A DNA stretch of 64,000 bases from Streptomyces chrestomyceticus JCM 4735 (GCF_003865135.1 NZ_BHZC01000001.1:2976001-3040000); one strand, 5' to 3'. Counted from the first letter of the stretch, positions 16,792 to 25,379 are shown. Numbers and translations: made by a program. The notes: generated by a model not told the origin, from the sequence alone.

Positions 16792-16887
16792 GTATACGGA
16801 CCCGGTCCCCCGCTCTACGGACGTTTTCCGGCCAACTATTGACCGGCCACTGACAACAACGGTCCTCGGATGGCACTCTTCCCCGCA
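16792..16887 (+). promoter_or_regulatory. Upstream module shared with the second M4 protease gene (copy 1)
   Basis: This 96-base segment matches 19501-19596 in four blocks at identical spacing: GTATACG-AC, GCTCTACGGACG (12 of 12), TTTC--GCCAAC, and TCG-ATGGCA-TCT-CCCCGCA. TGACA also recurs with a one-base shift. It ends 222 bases before the protease start, so it probably holds the promoter or a common regulator's site. The rest of 16543-17108 has no convincing gene. Confidence 0.6.
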
Positions 16888-17108
16888 TCCGTTACGCGGA
16901 GCCCCACAGTGCACCACTCCGCGCCCACGGCCCGTTCGACGCTCGCTGCCCGACACGCTCGACGCTCGAAGGCCCGGACCACCCGCACCTGGTGCCTCCC
17001 CCCACACGTTCCACGTGTTCTGCCTCGCTCTGCCCGGACGGTCACTCCGCCGCCCGGTCCCCCTCGGCCGCCCACCCACCGGTCGCGGCCACCGCAGAAG
17101 GAGTCAGT

Positions 17109-19376
17109 GTGAGACGCACCCCCCATAGGCGCGCCGTCGCGACCGGCGCCGTGGTCGCCATGGCCGCGATGCTGACCGTGACCGTGCAAGCAGGCGCCGG
17201 AACGGCCGCCGCTCCCCGGCCCGGCCAGGTCGCCGCGCAGCCCGATCCGGGCGCGTTGCCCGCCAAATTGACGCCCGCGCAGCGGGCGGAGCTGCTGCGG
17301 GAGGCCAAGGCCGGCGCCGCCGGGACGGCCAAGGAGCTCAAGCTCGGTCCCAAGGAGAAGCTGGTCGTCAAGGACGTCGTCAAGGACGTCGGCGGCAGCC
17401 TGCACACCCGTTACGAGCGCACCTACGCGGGGCTGCCGGTGCTCGGCGGCGGCCTCGTCGTCCACGAGGCGCCCAACGGCAAGCTGCGCGGCGTCACCAA
17501 GGCGGTGCGGTCGCAGCTCGACGTGCCGACCACCACCGCGAAGCTCGCTCCGGCCGCGGCGGAGGAGAAGGCGCTCAAGGCGTCGCAGGCGCAGGGCGCG
17601 AAGAAGTCGGACGCCCGGGAGCCGCGCAAGGTGATCTGGGTCGCCGACGGCAAGCCGCTCCTGGCGTACGAGACGGTCGTCGGCGGTGTCCAGGACGACG
17701 GCACCACGCCCAGCGAGCTGCACGTGATCACCAACGCGACCACCGGCGAGAAGCTGTCCGAGTGGCAGGCTGTCCAGGAGGGCACCGGCAACAGCATGTA
17801 CAGCGGCCAGGTCACCCTGGGCACCGCGCCCTCGTACACGCTGACCGACACCACCCGCGGCAACCACAAGACCTACAACCTCAACCGCGGCACCTCCGGC
17901 ACCGGCACGCTGTTCACCGACCCGGACGACGTGTGGGGCGACGGCACCCCGCAGAACGCCCAGACCGCCGGTGTGGACGCCCACTACGGCGCGGCGCTGA
18001 CCTGGGACTACTACAAGAACGTGCACGGCCGCAGCGGCATCAGGGGCGACGGCGTCGGCGCGTACAGCCGGGTGCACTACGGCAACAACTACGTCAACGC
18101 CTTCTGGCAGGACAGTTGCTTCTGCATGACGTACGGCGACGGCAGCGGCAACGTCAAGCCGCTGACCTCCATCGACGTCGCGGCCCACGAGATGACCCAC
18201 GGTGTCACCTCGGCCACCGCCAACCTCACCTACAGCGGCGAGCCGGGCGGCCTGAACGAGGGCACCTCGGACATCTTCGCCGCCGCCGTCGAGTTCAACG
18301 CCAACAACCCCAAGGACGTCGGTGACTACCTCATCGGCGAGGCCATCGACATCAACGGCAACGGCACGCCGCTGCGCTACATGGACAAGCCCAGCAAGGA
18401 CGGCCGGTCCAAGGACTACTGGTACTCCGGCATCGGCGGCATCGACGTCCACTACTCGTCCGGCGTCGCCAACCACTTCTTCTACCTGCTGGCCGAGGGC
18501 AGCGGGCCCAAGGACATCAACGGCGTCCACTACGACAGCCCGACCTACGACAACCTGCCGGTGCCGGGCATCGGCCGGTCCAACGCCGAGAAGATCTGGT
18601 TCTCCGCGCTGACCAAGTACATGAACGCGAACACCAACTACGCGGCCGCCCGCACCGCGACGCTGTCCGCCGCCGCCGAGCTGTTCGGCCAGGGCAGCGC
18701 CACGTACAACACGGTCGCCAACACCTGGGCGGCGGTCAACGTCGGCCAGCGCGTGCCGGACTCCGGTGTCAGCGTGACCAACCCGGGCAACCAGACCAGC
18801 ACCGTCGGCCAGCCCGCCAGCCTGCAGATCAAGGCCACCAGCGGCAACGCGGGCGCGCTGAAGTACGCGGCCACCGGGCTGCCGGCCGGGCTGAGCATCA
18901 ACCAGGACTCCGGGCTGATCTCGGGCACCCCGACCACCGCGGGCACCAGCAACGTGACGGTCACCGTCACCGACTCCGCCAACAAGACCGGCACCACCAG
19001 CTTCACCTGGACCGTGAACCCGGCCGGCGGCGGTGACGTCTTCGAGAACACCGACGACGTGCCGATCCCGGACGCGGGCAGCGCGGTCAACTCGCCCATC
19101 AAGGTCACCCGGGCGGGCAACGCGCCGAGCGCCCTGAAGGTGGACGTGGACATCGTCCACACCTACCGCGGCGACCTGGTGATCGACCTGGTGGCCCCGA
19201 GCGGCACCACCTACCGACTGAAGAACTCCAACGCGGCCGACTCGGCGGAGAACGTGAAGGCCACGTACACCGTCAACGCCTCTTCGGAGAAGGCGGAGGG
19301 CACCTGGAACCTGCGGGTGCGGGACGTCTACCAGCAGGACACCGGCTACATCAACGGCTGGAAGCTGACCTTCTGA
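17109..19376 (+). CDS. Secreted M4 (thermolysin-like) metalloprotease with Ig-like and P domains
   Basis: 755 residues from GTG 17109; AGAAGGAG is 5 bases upstream and a Sec signal follows (RRTPHRRAVATG, then a hydrophobic run). Order: FTP/PepSY propeptide (about 50-200), M4 catalytic domain with HEMTH at 360-364, third zinc ligand Glu384 in GGLNEGTSD, and catalytic His448 in DVHYSSG. A He_PIG Ig-like module (VTNPGNQTSTVGQPASLQ) and a C-terminal P/Homo B domain (IPDAGSAVNSPIKV to NGWKLTF) follow. Expected to be an extracellular zinc endopeptidase, self-activated by propeptide removal. The paralogue downstream lacks the last two domains. The upstream module at 16792 suggests joint regulation. 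Confidence 0.95.
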   Translation: MRRTPHRRAVATGAVVAMAAMLTVTVQAGAGTAAAPRPGQVAAQPDPGALPAKLTPAQRAELLREAKAGAAGTAKELKLGPKEKLVVKDVVKDVGGSLHTRYERTYAGLPVLGGGLVVHEAPNGKLRGVTKAVRSQLDVPTTTAKLAPAAAEEKALKASQAQGAKKSDAREPRKVIWVADGKPLLAYETVVGGVQDDGTTPSELHVITNATTGEKLSEWQAVQEGTGNSMYSGQVTLGTAPSYTLTDTTRGNHKTYNLNRGTSGTGTLFTDPDDVWGDGTPQNAQTAGVDAHYGAALTWDYYKNVHGRSGIRGDGVGAYSRVHYGNNYVNAFWQDSCFCMTYGDGSGNVKPLTSIDVAAHEMTHGVTSATANLTYSGEPGGLNEGTSDIFAAAVEFNANNPKDVGDYLIGEAIDINGNGTPLRYMDKPSKDGRSKDYWYSGIGGIDVHYSSGVANHFFYLLAEGSGPKDINGVHYDSPTYDNLPVPGIGRSNAEKIWFSALTKYMNANTNYAAARTATLSAAAELFGQGSATYNTVANTWAAVNVGQRVPDSGVSVTNPGNQTSTVGQPASLQIKATSGNAGALKYAATGLPAGLSINQDSGLISGTPTTAGTSNVTVTVTDSANKTGTTSFTWTVNPAGGGDVFENTDDVPIPDAGSAVNSPIKVTRAGNAPSALKVDVDIVHTYRGDLVIDLVAPSGTTYRLKNSNAADSAENVKATYTVNASSEKAEGTWNLRVRDVYQQDTGYINGWKLTF

Positions 19377-19449
19377 GCTGACATCTGACGGCGGGCCGCG
19401 CGCGGGCCAACCACCGCGGCCGGCCCGGCAGTTCCGGCATCCGTACGAC

Positions 19450-19480
19450 CGGGCGTCGCTCCCACCAGGGGCGACGCCCG
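19450..19480. terminator. Terminator of the first M4 protease gene
   Basis: CGGGCGTCGC (19450-19459) pairs perfectly with GCGACGCCCG (19471-19480) across an 11-base loop, followed by TTCC. It lies 73 bases past the stop codon and 20 bases before the second shared upstream module, insulating the two proteases. Confidence 0.75.
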
Positions 19481-19500
19481 TTCCGTTGCGTGCAACACCG

Positions 19501-19596
19501 GTATACGAACAGTGATGTTCGCTCTACGGACGATTTCACGCCAACATACGGGCCCCCTCCTGACATGCACGCGTTCGAATGGCAGTCTCCCCCGCA
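19501..19596 (+). promoter_or_regulatory. Upstream module shared with the first M4 protease gene (copy 2)
   Basis: Counterpart of 16792-16887, with all blocks in the same register. Here it ends only 57 bases before the protease start, so the transcription start must lie within or just after it. The ATGGCA block is also an in-frame ATG for the protease, giving a second possible but less likely start at 19579. Confidence 0.6.
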
Positions 19597-19653
19597 AGCA
19601 CCACCCGCATCGCTTTGCACCCCCACCCCTGGCAAAGTCGAAGGAGCACACGC

Positions 19654-21300
19654 GTGTCCCCCCACATTTCCCGTAAGGCACGTATCACCGGCATCTCGCT
19701 GGCAGCGGCCGGCGCACTGATAGCCGGGGCCGTCACGGCCGGTACGGCGGGCGCCTCCCCCACAGGCACCGACGCCACCACCGCCAAGGCCGCGGCGGCC
19801 TCGCCGATCCAACTGACCGCCTCGCACCGCGCCGAACTGCTGCGCGACGCGAGCGCCACCAAGGCCCGGGCCGCGCAGGAACTGGGCCTGAGCGCCCAGG
19901 AGAAGCTCGTCGTCAAGGACGTCGTGAAGGACGCCGACGGCACCACCCACACCCGCTACGACCGCACCTTCGCCGGACTGCCCGTCCTCGGCGGCGACCT
20001 GATCGTGCACCGGGCCAAGGGCGGTGCGGTCAAGAGCACCACCAAGGCCAACAGCGCCAAGATCGCCGTCGCCTCGACCACCCCGAAGATCGCCCCGAAG
20101 GCCGCCGCGCAGGCCGCCCAGGGCACCGCGAAGTCCTTCGGCGCCCAGCAGGCCGCCGCCGTGGCGCCCAAGAAGGTCGTCTGGGCCGCCTCCGGCAAGC
20201 CGGTCCTCGCGTACGACACGGTGGTCGGCGGCTTCCAGAAGGACGGCACGCCCAACCAACTGCACGTCATCACCGACGCCAACACCGGCAAGAAGATCTT
20301 CCAGTACCAGGGGATCGAGAACGGCGCCGGCACCAGCACCTACAGCGGCTCCGTCGAGATCGGCACGAAGAAGGGCGCCGACGGTTACGAGCTGACCGAC
20401 GACGGGCGCGGCGGCCACTCGACGTTCAACCTGGACGGCAGCGAGAGCGGCGACGGCAAGCTCTTCACCAACAAGGACGACAAGTGGGGCAACGGCAAGG
20501 CCGACGACCCGGCGACCGCCGCCGTCGACGCCGCCTACGGTGCCCAGCTCACCTGGGACTACTACAAGAACGTGCACGGCCGCGCCGGCATCAAGGGCGA
20601 CGGCAAGGGCGCGACCTCCCGCGTCCACTACGGCCAGAACTACTCCAACGCGTTCTGGGACGACAGTTGCTTCTGCATGACGTACGGCGACGGCGAGGGC
20701 AACAAGAAGCCGCTCACCTCGATCGACGTCGCGGCGCACGAGATGAGCCACGGTGTCACCTCGGCCACCGCCAACCTCACCTACAGCGGTGAGTCGGGCG
20801 GTCTCAACGAGGCCACCTCGGACATCTTCGGCACCGCCGTGGAGTTCTTCGCCAAGAACAAGGAGGACGCCGGCGACTACCTCATCGGCGAGAAGCTCGA
20901 CATCGCCGGTGACGGCAAGCCGCTGCGCTACATGGACAAGCCCTCCAAGGACGGCCAGTCCCTGGACAACTGGAGCCCGGACGCCGGCAACGTCGACGTG
21001 CACTACTCCTCCGGCATCGCCAACCACTTCTTCTACCTGCTGTCCGAGGGCAGCGGCGCCAAGGAGATCGACGGCGTCAAGTACGACAGCCCGACCGCGG
21101 ACGGCAAGAAGGTCGAGGGCATCGGCCGGGACAAGGCCGAGAAGATCTGGTTCAAGGCCCTGACCACGTACATGACCTCGAACACCGACTACAAGGGCGC
21201 CCGCGAGGCGACCGTCAAGGCGGCCACCGACCTGTACGGCGCGGACGGCGCCGAGGTCAAGGGCGTCGAGGCGGCGTGGAACGGCGTCGCGGTGAAGTAA
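19654..21300 (+). CDS. Secreted M4 (thermolysin-like) metalloprotease, short form
   Basis: 548 residues from GTG 19654, chosen for AAGGAG 7 bases upstream and the signal peptide that follows (ISRKARITGISLAAAGALIA). FTP/PepSY propeptide with FAGLPVLGGDLIVH, then the catalytic domain with HEMSH at 362-366, GGLNEATSD for the third zinc ligand and DVHYSSG for the catalytic His. It ends right after the M4 domain (WNGVAVK). It is a clear paralogue of the upstream gene, including near-identical DNA around the active site, so a tandem duplication is likely, with the Ig-like and P domains gained or lost in one copy. Confidence 0.95.
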   Translation: MSPHISRKARITGISLAAAGALIAGAVTAGTAGASPTGTDATTAKAAAASPIQLTASHRAELLRDASATKARAAQELGLSAQEKLVVKDVVKDADGTTHTRYDRTFAGLPVLGGDLIVHRAKGGAVKSTTKANSAKIAVASTTPKIAPKAAAQAAQGTAKSFGAQQAAAVAPKKVVWAASGKPVLAYDTVVGGFQKDGTPNQLHVITDANTGKKIFQYQGIENGAGTSTYSGSVEIGTKKGADGYELTDDGRGGHSTFNLDGSESGDGKLFTNKDDKWGNGKADDPATAAVDAAYGAQLTWDYYKNVHGRAGIKGDGKGATSRVHYGQNYSNAFWDDSCFCMTYGDGEGNKKPLTSIDVAAHEMSHGVTSATANLTYSGESGGLNEATSDIFGTAVEFFAKNKEDAGDYLIGEKLDIAGDGKPLRYMDKPSKDGQSLDNWSPDAGNVDVHYSSGIANHFFYLLSEGSGAKEIDGVKYDSPTADGKKVEGIGRDKAEKIWFKALTTYMTSNTDYKGAREATVKAATDLYGADGAEVKGVEAAWNGVAVK

Positions 21301-21357
21301 GGACGGGAACGGCCGGCCGGCGGCCGGTCCCCCTCCTGGGGCGGTGACCCCACGACC

Positions 21358-21400
21358 GGGCGGTGTCCGGAGGCTCCCAACCTCCCTTCGGACACCGCCC
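21358..21400. terminator. Terminator of the second M4 protease gene
   Basis: GGGCGGTGTCCG (21358-21369) pairs perfectly with CGGACACCGCCC (21389-21400), loop of 19 bases with further internal pairing, followed by TTCC. It separates the protease from the response regulator. Confidence 0.8.
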
Positions 21401-21452
21401 TTCCATGTGCCCGGCGGCGGCCCTCGCCGTACGGATGGCTAGGGTGACGCGT

Positions 21453-22127
21453 ATGGACGATGTGGGGGCGACCGTTCGGGTACTGCTGGCGGACGACGAG
21501 GCGATGATCCGGGCCGGGGTGCGCGCCATCCTCACCGCCTCGCCCGGCGTCGAGGTGGTCGCGGAGGCGGCGGACGGGCGCGAGGCGGTCGAACTGGCGC
21601 TGCGGCACCGCCCCGACGTATGCCTGCTGGACATCCGGATGCCGCGCCTGGACGGCCTCGGCGCCGCCGCCGAACTGGGCCGGACGCTGCCGGAGACGGC
21701 GGTGGTGATGCTGACGACCTTCTCCGAGGACGAGTACGTGGCCGGGGCACTGGGCTCCGGCGCCAGCGGCTTCCTGCTGAAGACCGGCGACCCGCGCGAA
21801 CTGATCATCGGCGTACGGGCGGCCGCCGAGGGCGGCGCGTACCTCTCGCCGTCCGTGGCGCGCCGCGTCATCAGCCAGTTCGGCGGTGTGGCGCTGGGCA
21901 AGGCGGCCGCGGCACGCTCCCGTACCGAGGAGCTGACCGAACGCGAGCGCGAGGTGCTCGCCCTGGTGGGCGCGGGGCTGTCGAACGCGGAGATCGCCGG
22001 GCGGCTGTTCGTCGTGGAGGGCACGGTCAAGGCGTACGTCAGCGCGGTCCTGGCCCGGCTGGGCCTGAAGAACCGGGTGCAGGCGGCGATCCTCGCGTAC
22101 GAGGCGGGGCTGGTGGGGGACGCGTGA
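21453..22127 (+). CDS. NarL/FixJ-family response regulator
   Basis: 224 residues from ATG 21453, preceded by AGGGTG; an in-frame ATG at 21435 is an alternative. Receiver domain with the acidic pair DDEAM, phosphoacceptor Asp60 in CLLDIRM and the conserved Lys in FLLKTGD. A LuxR-type helix-turn-helix follows (LTEREREVLALVGAGLSNAEIA, TVKAYVSAVLARLGLKNR). The likely partner is the HisKA_3 kinase at 23750, on the same strand but separated by an opposing regulator gene, an unusual split for such a pair. The target genes are unknown. Confidence 0.9.
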   Translation: MDDVGATVRVLLADDEAMIRAGVRAILTASPGVEVVAEAADGREAVELALRHRPDVCLLDIRMPRLDGLGAAAELGRTLPETAVVMLTTFSEDEYVAGALGSGASGFLLKTGDPRELIIGVRAAAEGGAYLSPSVARRVISQFGGVALGKAAAARSRTEELTEREREVLALVGAGLSNAEIAGRLFVVEGTVKAYVSAVLARLGLKNRVQAAILAYEAGLVGDA

Positions 22128-22146
22128 GCCGGGCGGTGGAAAGCCG

Positions 22147-23385
22147 TCAGCGCCAGAATCGCCACCAGGGCTGCGGGCGCCCGGGGGACGAAGCGCTCAT
22201 CCGCACGTCGCGTTCACGGTAGAAGTCCCGTACGGCTGCCTCGGGGCGGTTCTGGCACGCGGTGGCGAGAAAGCCCAGGGCCTCCTGGTCGTCACGTTCG
22301 TAACAGGCCTTGCCGAACCGCGCCAGTTCACCGACGGGGGCTTTGCCGCCGATGAAGTCGATCAGGTGGTCGCCGGAGTCGACCTCGGTGCCGAGGATGA
22401 ACGCGGTACGCCGGAACATCCCGGTCCGGTACAGGTGGTAGAGCTGGACTCCGCCGCAGATCCGGGCCGCGGCGGCGAGGAGCCGCTCGGCGTCGAGTTT
22501 CCGGCGGTGCTCGCGGAACTCCTGCCAGAGAGCGGGAATGCCGTCGGGCGACTCGTCGCAGAAGGTGTCCATCGCGATGTCCGCGGTCGCGTCACGGTCC
22601 TCGTCACGGAGTTTCTCCACGAGGGCGAACAGGTCCGTGACGGACAGGGGAGCCGTCGAGGGGGCCGTGGGCGGCAGCGCCGCTTCTTCGTACCGGGCGG
22701 TCTCCTCAGCCGTCTCGGCGGCCATCTCGTCCAGGTGCCGCACCTCGGACTGCCGCAGCCGCACCACCGCCTCGCCCTGCGCGATCGCGTCCTCCAGCTC
22801 GGCCACCCGGTGTCGGGCCGCGTCGCGTTCCCGGGTGAGTTCGCCGATCTCCCGCGCATGGTCGCCGGCCTGCTCGGCCAGGCGCTGGAGCGCCTCCTCC
22901 GCCTTGCGCCGCAAGGCGCGTTCGTGCGCCACCTCCTCGCGCAGGGCGCTGAGCTTGGCCACGGCCTCCGCGCGCAGCGACTCCTGCTGCTCGCGGGCCT
23001 TCGCCACGTCGAACTCGTGCGCCCGCAGCGGCTTCTTGTCCCGCTCGGCGTCCACGACGGCGTACAGCATCTTCTGGGTCGTCCGGACGGCCTCCTGAGC
23101 GCGGGCGGTGTCCGGTGCCGCGTCGCACACCTGGTGGAAGGCCGCGATCTGGGCGCGGCTGGGGAGTTCGTGCCCGTTGAGGAACTTCGACAGTCGCGAC
23201 ACGCTGAGCATGACGCCCTGCTCGGCGAGCCCTTGCGTCACCTGTGCCAGGGTCAGGCCGGACGCCTCCCGCAAGGTGCGCAGCCGCGCAACCAGCGTCT
23301 TCCGCGGCCCCTCCGGCACGTTGTCCAACAGGGCAAGTCTGTCCGGCCCCCGCCCCGTACGCCCTGCTCCGAGCTCTGGACTCAT
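22147..23385 (-). CDS. XRE-type helix-turn-helix protein with long coiled coil
   Basis: 412 residues from ATG 23385, with AGGGGTGG upstream. Residues 1-110 hold a helix-turn-helix (LREASGLTLAQVTQGLAEQ, SVSRLSKFLNGHELPSRAQI). About 120-245 is a strong coiled coil rich in Arg, Glu and Ala. The C-terminal 150 residues form a globular domain of unknown fold with RICGGVQLYHLYRTGMFRRT and ending in WWRFWR. It may be a DNA-binding regulator or a scaffold. It is divergent from a 53-residue membrane protein at 23521 and sits between a response regulator and its probable kinase. Function unknown; the linked small gene suggests a two-gene unit. Confidence 0.8.
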   Translation of the reverse strand: MSPELGAGRTGRGPDRLALLDNVPEGPRKTLVARLRTLREASGLTLAQVTQGLAEQGVMLSVSRLSKFLNGHELPSRAQIAAFHQVCDAAPDTARAQEAVRTTQKMLYAVVDAERDKKPLRAHEFDVAKAREQQESLRAEAVAKLSALREEVAHERALRRKAEEALQRLAEQAGDHAREIGELTRERDAARHRVAELEDAIAQGEAVVRLRQSEVRHLDEMAAETAEETARYEEAALPPTAPSTAPLSVTDLFALVEKLRDEDRDATADIAMDTFCDESPDGIPALWQEFREHRRKLDAERLLAAAARICGGVQLYHLYRTGMFRRTAFILGTEVDSGDHLIDFIGGKAPVGELARFGKACYERDDQEALGFLATACQNRPEAAVRDFYRERDVRMSASSPGRPQPWWRFWR

Positions 23386-23416
23386 CGCCACCCCTGGAGT
23401 TTTGCCGTCCCCGCAA

Positions 23417-23437
23417 CTTGCGTCCGTCTCACGCAAG
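23417..23437. promoter_or_regulatory. Candidate operator between the XRE regulator and the small membrane protein
   Basis: CTTGCGT (23417-23423) and ACGCAAG (23431-23437) form a perfect inverted repeat with a 7-base spacer, 32 bases upstream of the regulator start. A second short repeat, TTGGA (23481-23485) / TCCAA (23491-23495), lies nearer the small gene. Binding by the adjacent regulator is inference. Confidence 0.45.
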
Positions 23438-23520
23438 GCTTCCGCGCGCGCTGGCGCAACATCGCGCGCCGCTGCTGAGCTTGGACTGTATCCAACACCC
23501 CGAGCCGATCGAAGGGCGTC

Positions 23521-23682
23521 ATGACACCACGCCAGCAGCAGAAGAAGCCGCCACCCCCCTTTCTGGAACTGCGTATCGGGGGTGTGCACGTAGTGGTCCA
23601 GCACCTGCCTCACCGGCTGATCGCCGTCCTGAGCAGCGTGGCCGGTGCGGCCGGTGGCGCGTTCTGGGTCAGCGGGAGGTGA
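23521..23682 (+). CDS. Small membrane protein, 53 residues, unknown function
   Basis: ATG 23521 is preceded by GAAGGGCGTC, a good ribosome binding site. The product starts MTPRQQQKKPPPPFLELRIG, has a beta-like stretch (GGVHVVVQHLP), then one predicted membrane helix (LIAVLSSVAGAAGGAFWV) and stops at TGA 23680-23682. The pattern of basic, Pro-rich N-terminus, short strand and single helix looks like a real small protein rather than a chance frame. It is divergent from the XRE/coiled-coil gene with 135 bases between, suggesting shared control. It ends 67 bases before the kinase start and could be co-transcribed with it. I do not recognise a characterised family. Confidence 0.6.
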   Translation: MTPRQQQKKPPPPFLELRIGGVHVVVQHLPHRLIAVLSSVAGAAGGAFWVSGR

Positions 23683-23749
23683 CAGGCGGACGGCAGGTCC
23701 TTACTTTCGTCGGAGGCGTGCCCGGTCTCCCATCGGCGAAGCTGACGTC

Positions 23750-25366
23750 ATGCTCACTCGTCTCACGCGGTTCGCGCCGCCCGCCGCCGAACGTCCCCGG
23801 TGGGCCGTCCGGTTGCTGGACGGCTGTCTCTGGCTGGCGCTGGCCGTGCCGCTCACCGCCGCCCTCGGCGGGGTGTCCCCGATGCGGACGTGGACGGCGG
23901 CGCTCGGTGTCCCGCTGCTCGCGGCGGCGGTGGCGGTGAGCCGGAAGTGGCCGCTCGTGGCGCTCGCCGTTCCTGTGGCACTGGGGCTCGTGACGTCCCG
24001 GGACCTGTTCACCTTCGAGTACACCGCCGCGCTGGCCGTCCTGGCGTACCTCGCCGGGGTACGGCTCGAAGGGGCCCGCGCCCCGCTCTGGTTCTTCGCG
24101 GGCGTCGCGGCGGTCAGTCTGCCGCTGAGCGCCGTCGTCGTCCGCAACATGTGGCCCTGGTTCACCGCCGTGCTCACCCTGCTCTTCAACATCGTCCTGC
24201 CGTGGCTGCTCGGCCGCTACCGCCGCCAGTACGCGGCGCTGGTCCGCTCGGGGTGGCAGCTCGCCGAGCGGCTGGAGCACGAACAGCAGGCGGTCGCCGA
24301 CCGTACCCGGCTGCGCGAACGGGCCCGTATCGCCGGAGACATGCACGACTCGCTCGGCCACGAACTGGCGCTGCTCACCCTGCGGGCCGGGGCCCTGGAG
24401 GTCGATCCGCGGCTGGCGCCCGACCAGCGGGCGGCCGTCGGCGAGCTGCGGGCGGCGGCGGGCACGGCCGCCGAGCACCTGCGGGACGTCATCGGCGTCC
24501 TGCGCACCGACGACCGCGCCGAGCCCTCCCGGGTGCCGGCGGACGACAGTGTCGAAGCGCTCGTCGCCCGCGCCCGGTCCGCCGGCCTCGCCGTCTCGCT
24601 GCGGCGGGACGGCGCGGTGGAGGCGGGCGAGGGGGCCATGCCGGTGATGGGCGGGCGCGCGGTGTACCGCGTGGTACAGGAGGGGCTGACCAACGCCGCC
24701 AAGCACGCGCCGGGCGCGCCGGTGGACGTACGGCTGACCGGCGACGGGCGGCGGCTGGACGTGACGGTGACCAATGCCGCGCCGCCGCCCGGCACCGTAC
24801 CCGTGCCGGCCCCCGGCCCGGGCGGCAGCGGTCTGGTGGGGCTGGACGAACGGGTCCGGCTCGCCGGCGGTGAACTGCGCGCCGGGCCCACCCCCGAGGG
24901 CGGGTTCGAGGTCGCGGCCCGGCTGCCGACGACCGGCCGGGCACCGGTGCGCGGCTCCGGCGACCACGCCCCGTGGAGCCGGTCGCAGCGGGAGCTGGCG
25001 GCCGCCCGGCAGCAGGTGCGGCGGCGGCTGGTGCAGACGGTGACCGTACCTGCGGCGCTGTTCACCGGACTGCTGCTGCTCATGGGGATCTTCGCGTTGG
25101 TCAGCCCGTCCTGGTCGGTCCTGGACCGCGGGACGTACGAGCGGATACGGACCGGCGACGCCCGGGAGGTCGTGGAGGCGCGGCTGCCGTTCTTCTCCAT
25201 GGACGTACCGCCGGACGGCACCCCCGACCCGCCGCCCGGTCGCACGTGCCGGTACTACTACATCCGCCCGTACGCGGATGACGTGGCCTACCAGCTCTGC
25301 TTCGCGGACGCCCGGCTGGCGTCCAAGGGCGTCGTCCACCGCCGGGACCGGCCGTCGCCCGGATGA
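23750..25366 (+). CDS. HisKA_3 sensor histidine kinase with C-terminal membrane-anchored extra domain
   Basis: 538 residues from ATG 23750. Four to five membrane helices (about 15-145) precede a HisKA_3 dimerisation domain with phospho-His199 (AGDMHDSLGHELALLT) and a GHKL ATPase (VVQEGLTNAAKHAPG; GSGLVGLDERV). Normal relatives end there, near residue 400. This protein continues with a further hydrophobic helix (VTVPAALFTGLLLLMGIFAL) and about 90 residues with GTYERIRTGDAREVVEARLP, CRYYYIRPYADDVAYQLCF and two Cys, resembling SmpA/BLIP-type folds. Likely works with the response regulator at 21453. The tail would be outside the membrane and could sense envelope state; this is inference. Confidence 0.88.
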   Translation: MLTRLTRFAPPAAERPRWAVRLLDGCLWLALAVPLTAALGGVSPMRTWTAALGVPLLAAAVAVSRKWPLVALAVPVALGLVTSRDLFTFEYTAALAVLAYLAGVRLEGARAPLWFFAGVAAVSLPLSAVVVRNMWPWFTAVLTLLFNIVLPWLLGRYRRQYAALVRSGWQLAERLEHEQQAVADRTRLRERARIAGDMHDSLGHELALLTLRAGALEVDPRLAPDQRAAVGELRAAAGTAAEHLRDVIGVLRTDDRAEPSRVPADDSVEALVARARSAGLAVSLRRDGAVEAGEGAMPVMGGRAVYRVVQEGLTNAAKHAPGAPVDVRLTGDGRRLDVTVTNAAPPPGTVPVPAPGPGGSGLVGLDERVRLAGGELRAGPTPEGGFEVAARLPTTGRAPVRGSGDHAPWSRSQRELAAARQQVRRRLVQTVTVPAALFTGLLLLMGIFALVSPSWSVLDRGTYERIRTGDAREVVEARLPFFSMDVPPDGTPDPPPGRTCRYYYIRPYADDVAYQLCFADARLASKGVVHRRDRPSPG

Positions 25367-25379
25367 GCGGGCCGCTCCG

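Noticed and set aside
16870..16887. AdpA-like site TGGCACTCTT upstream of the first M4 protease
   Set aside because: The fifth base is A whereas the consensus TGGCSNGWWY needs G or C, and the copy at 19580 deviates too.
16836..19160. 774-codon minus-strand frame with repeated Val/Gly/Ala/Asp
   Set aside because: Antisense to the M4 protease; its repetitive composition mirrors the protease codons.
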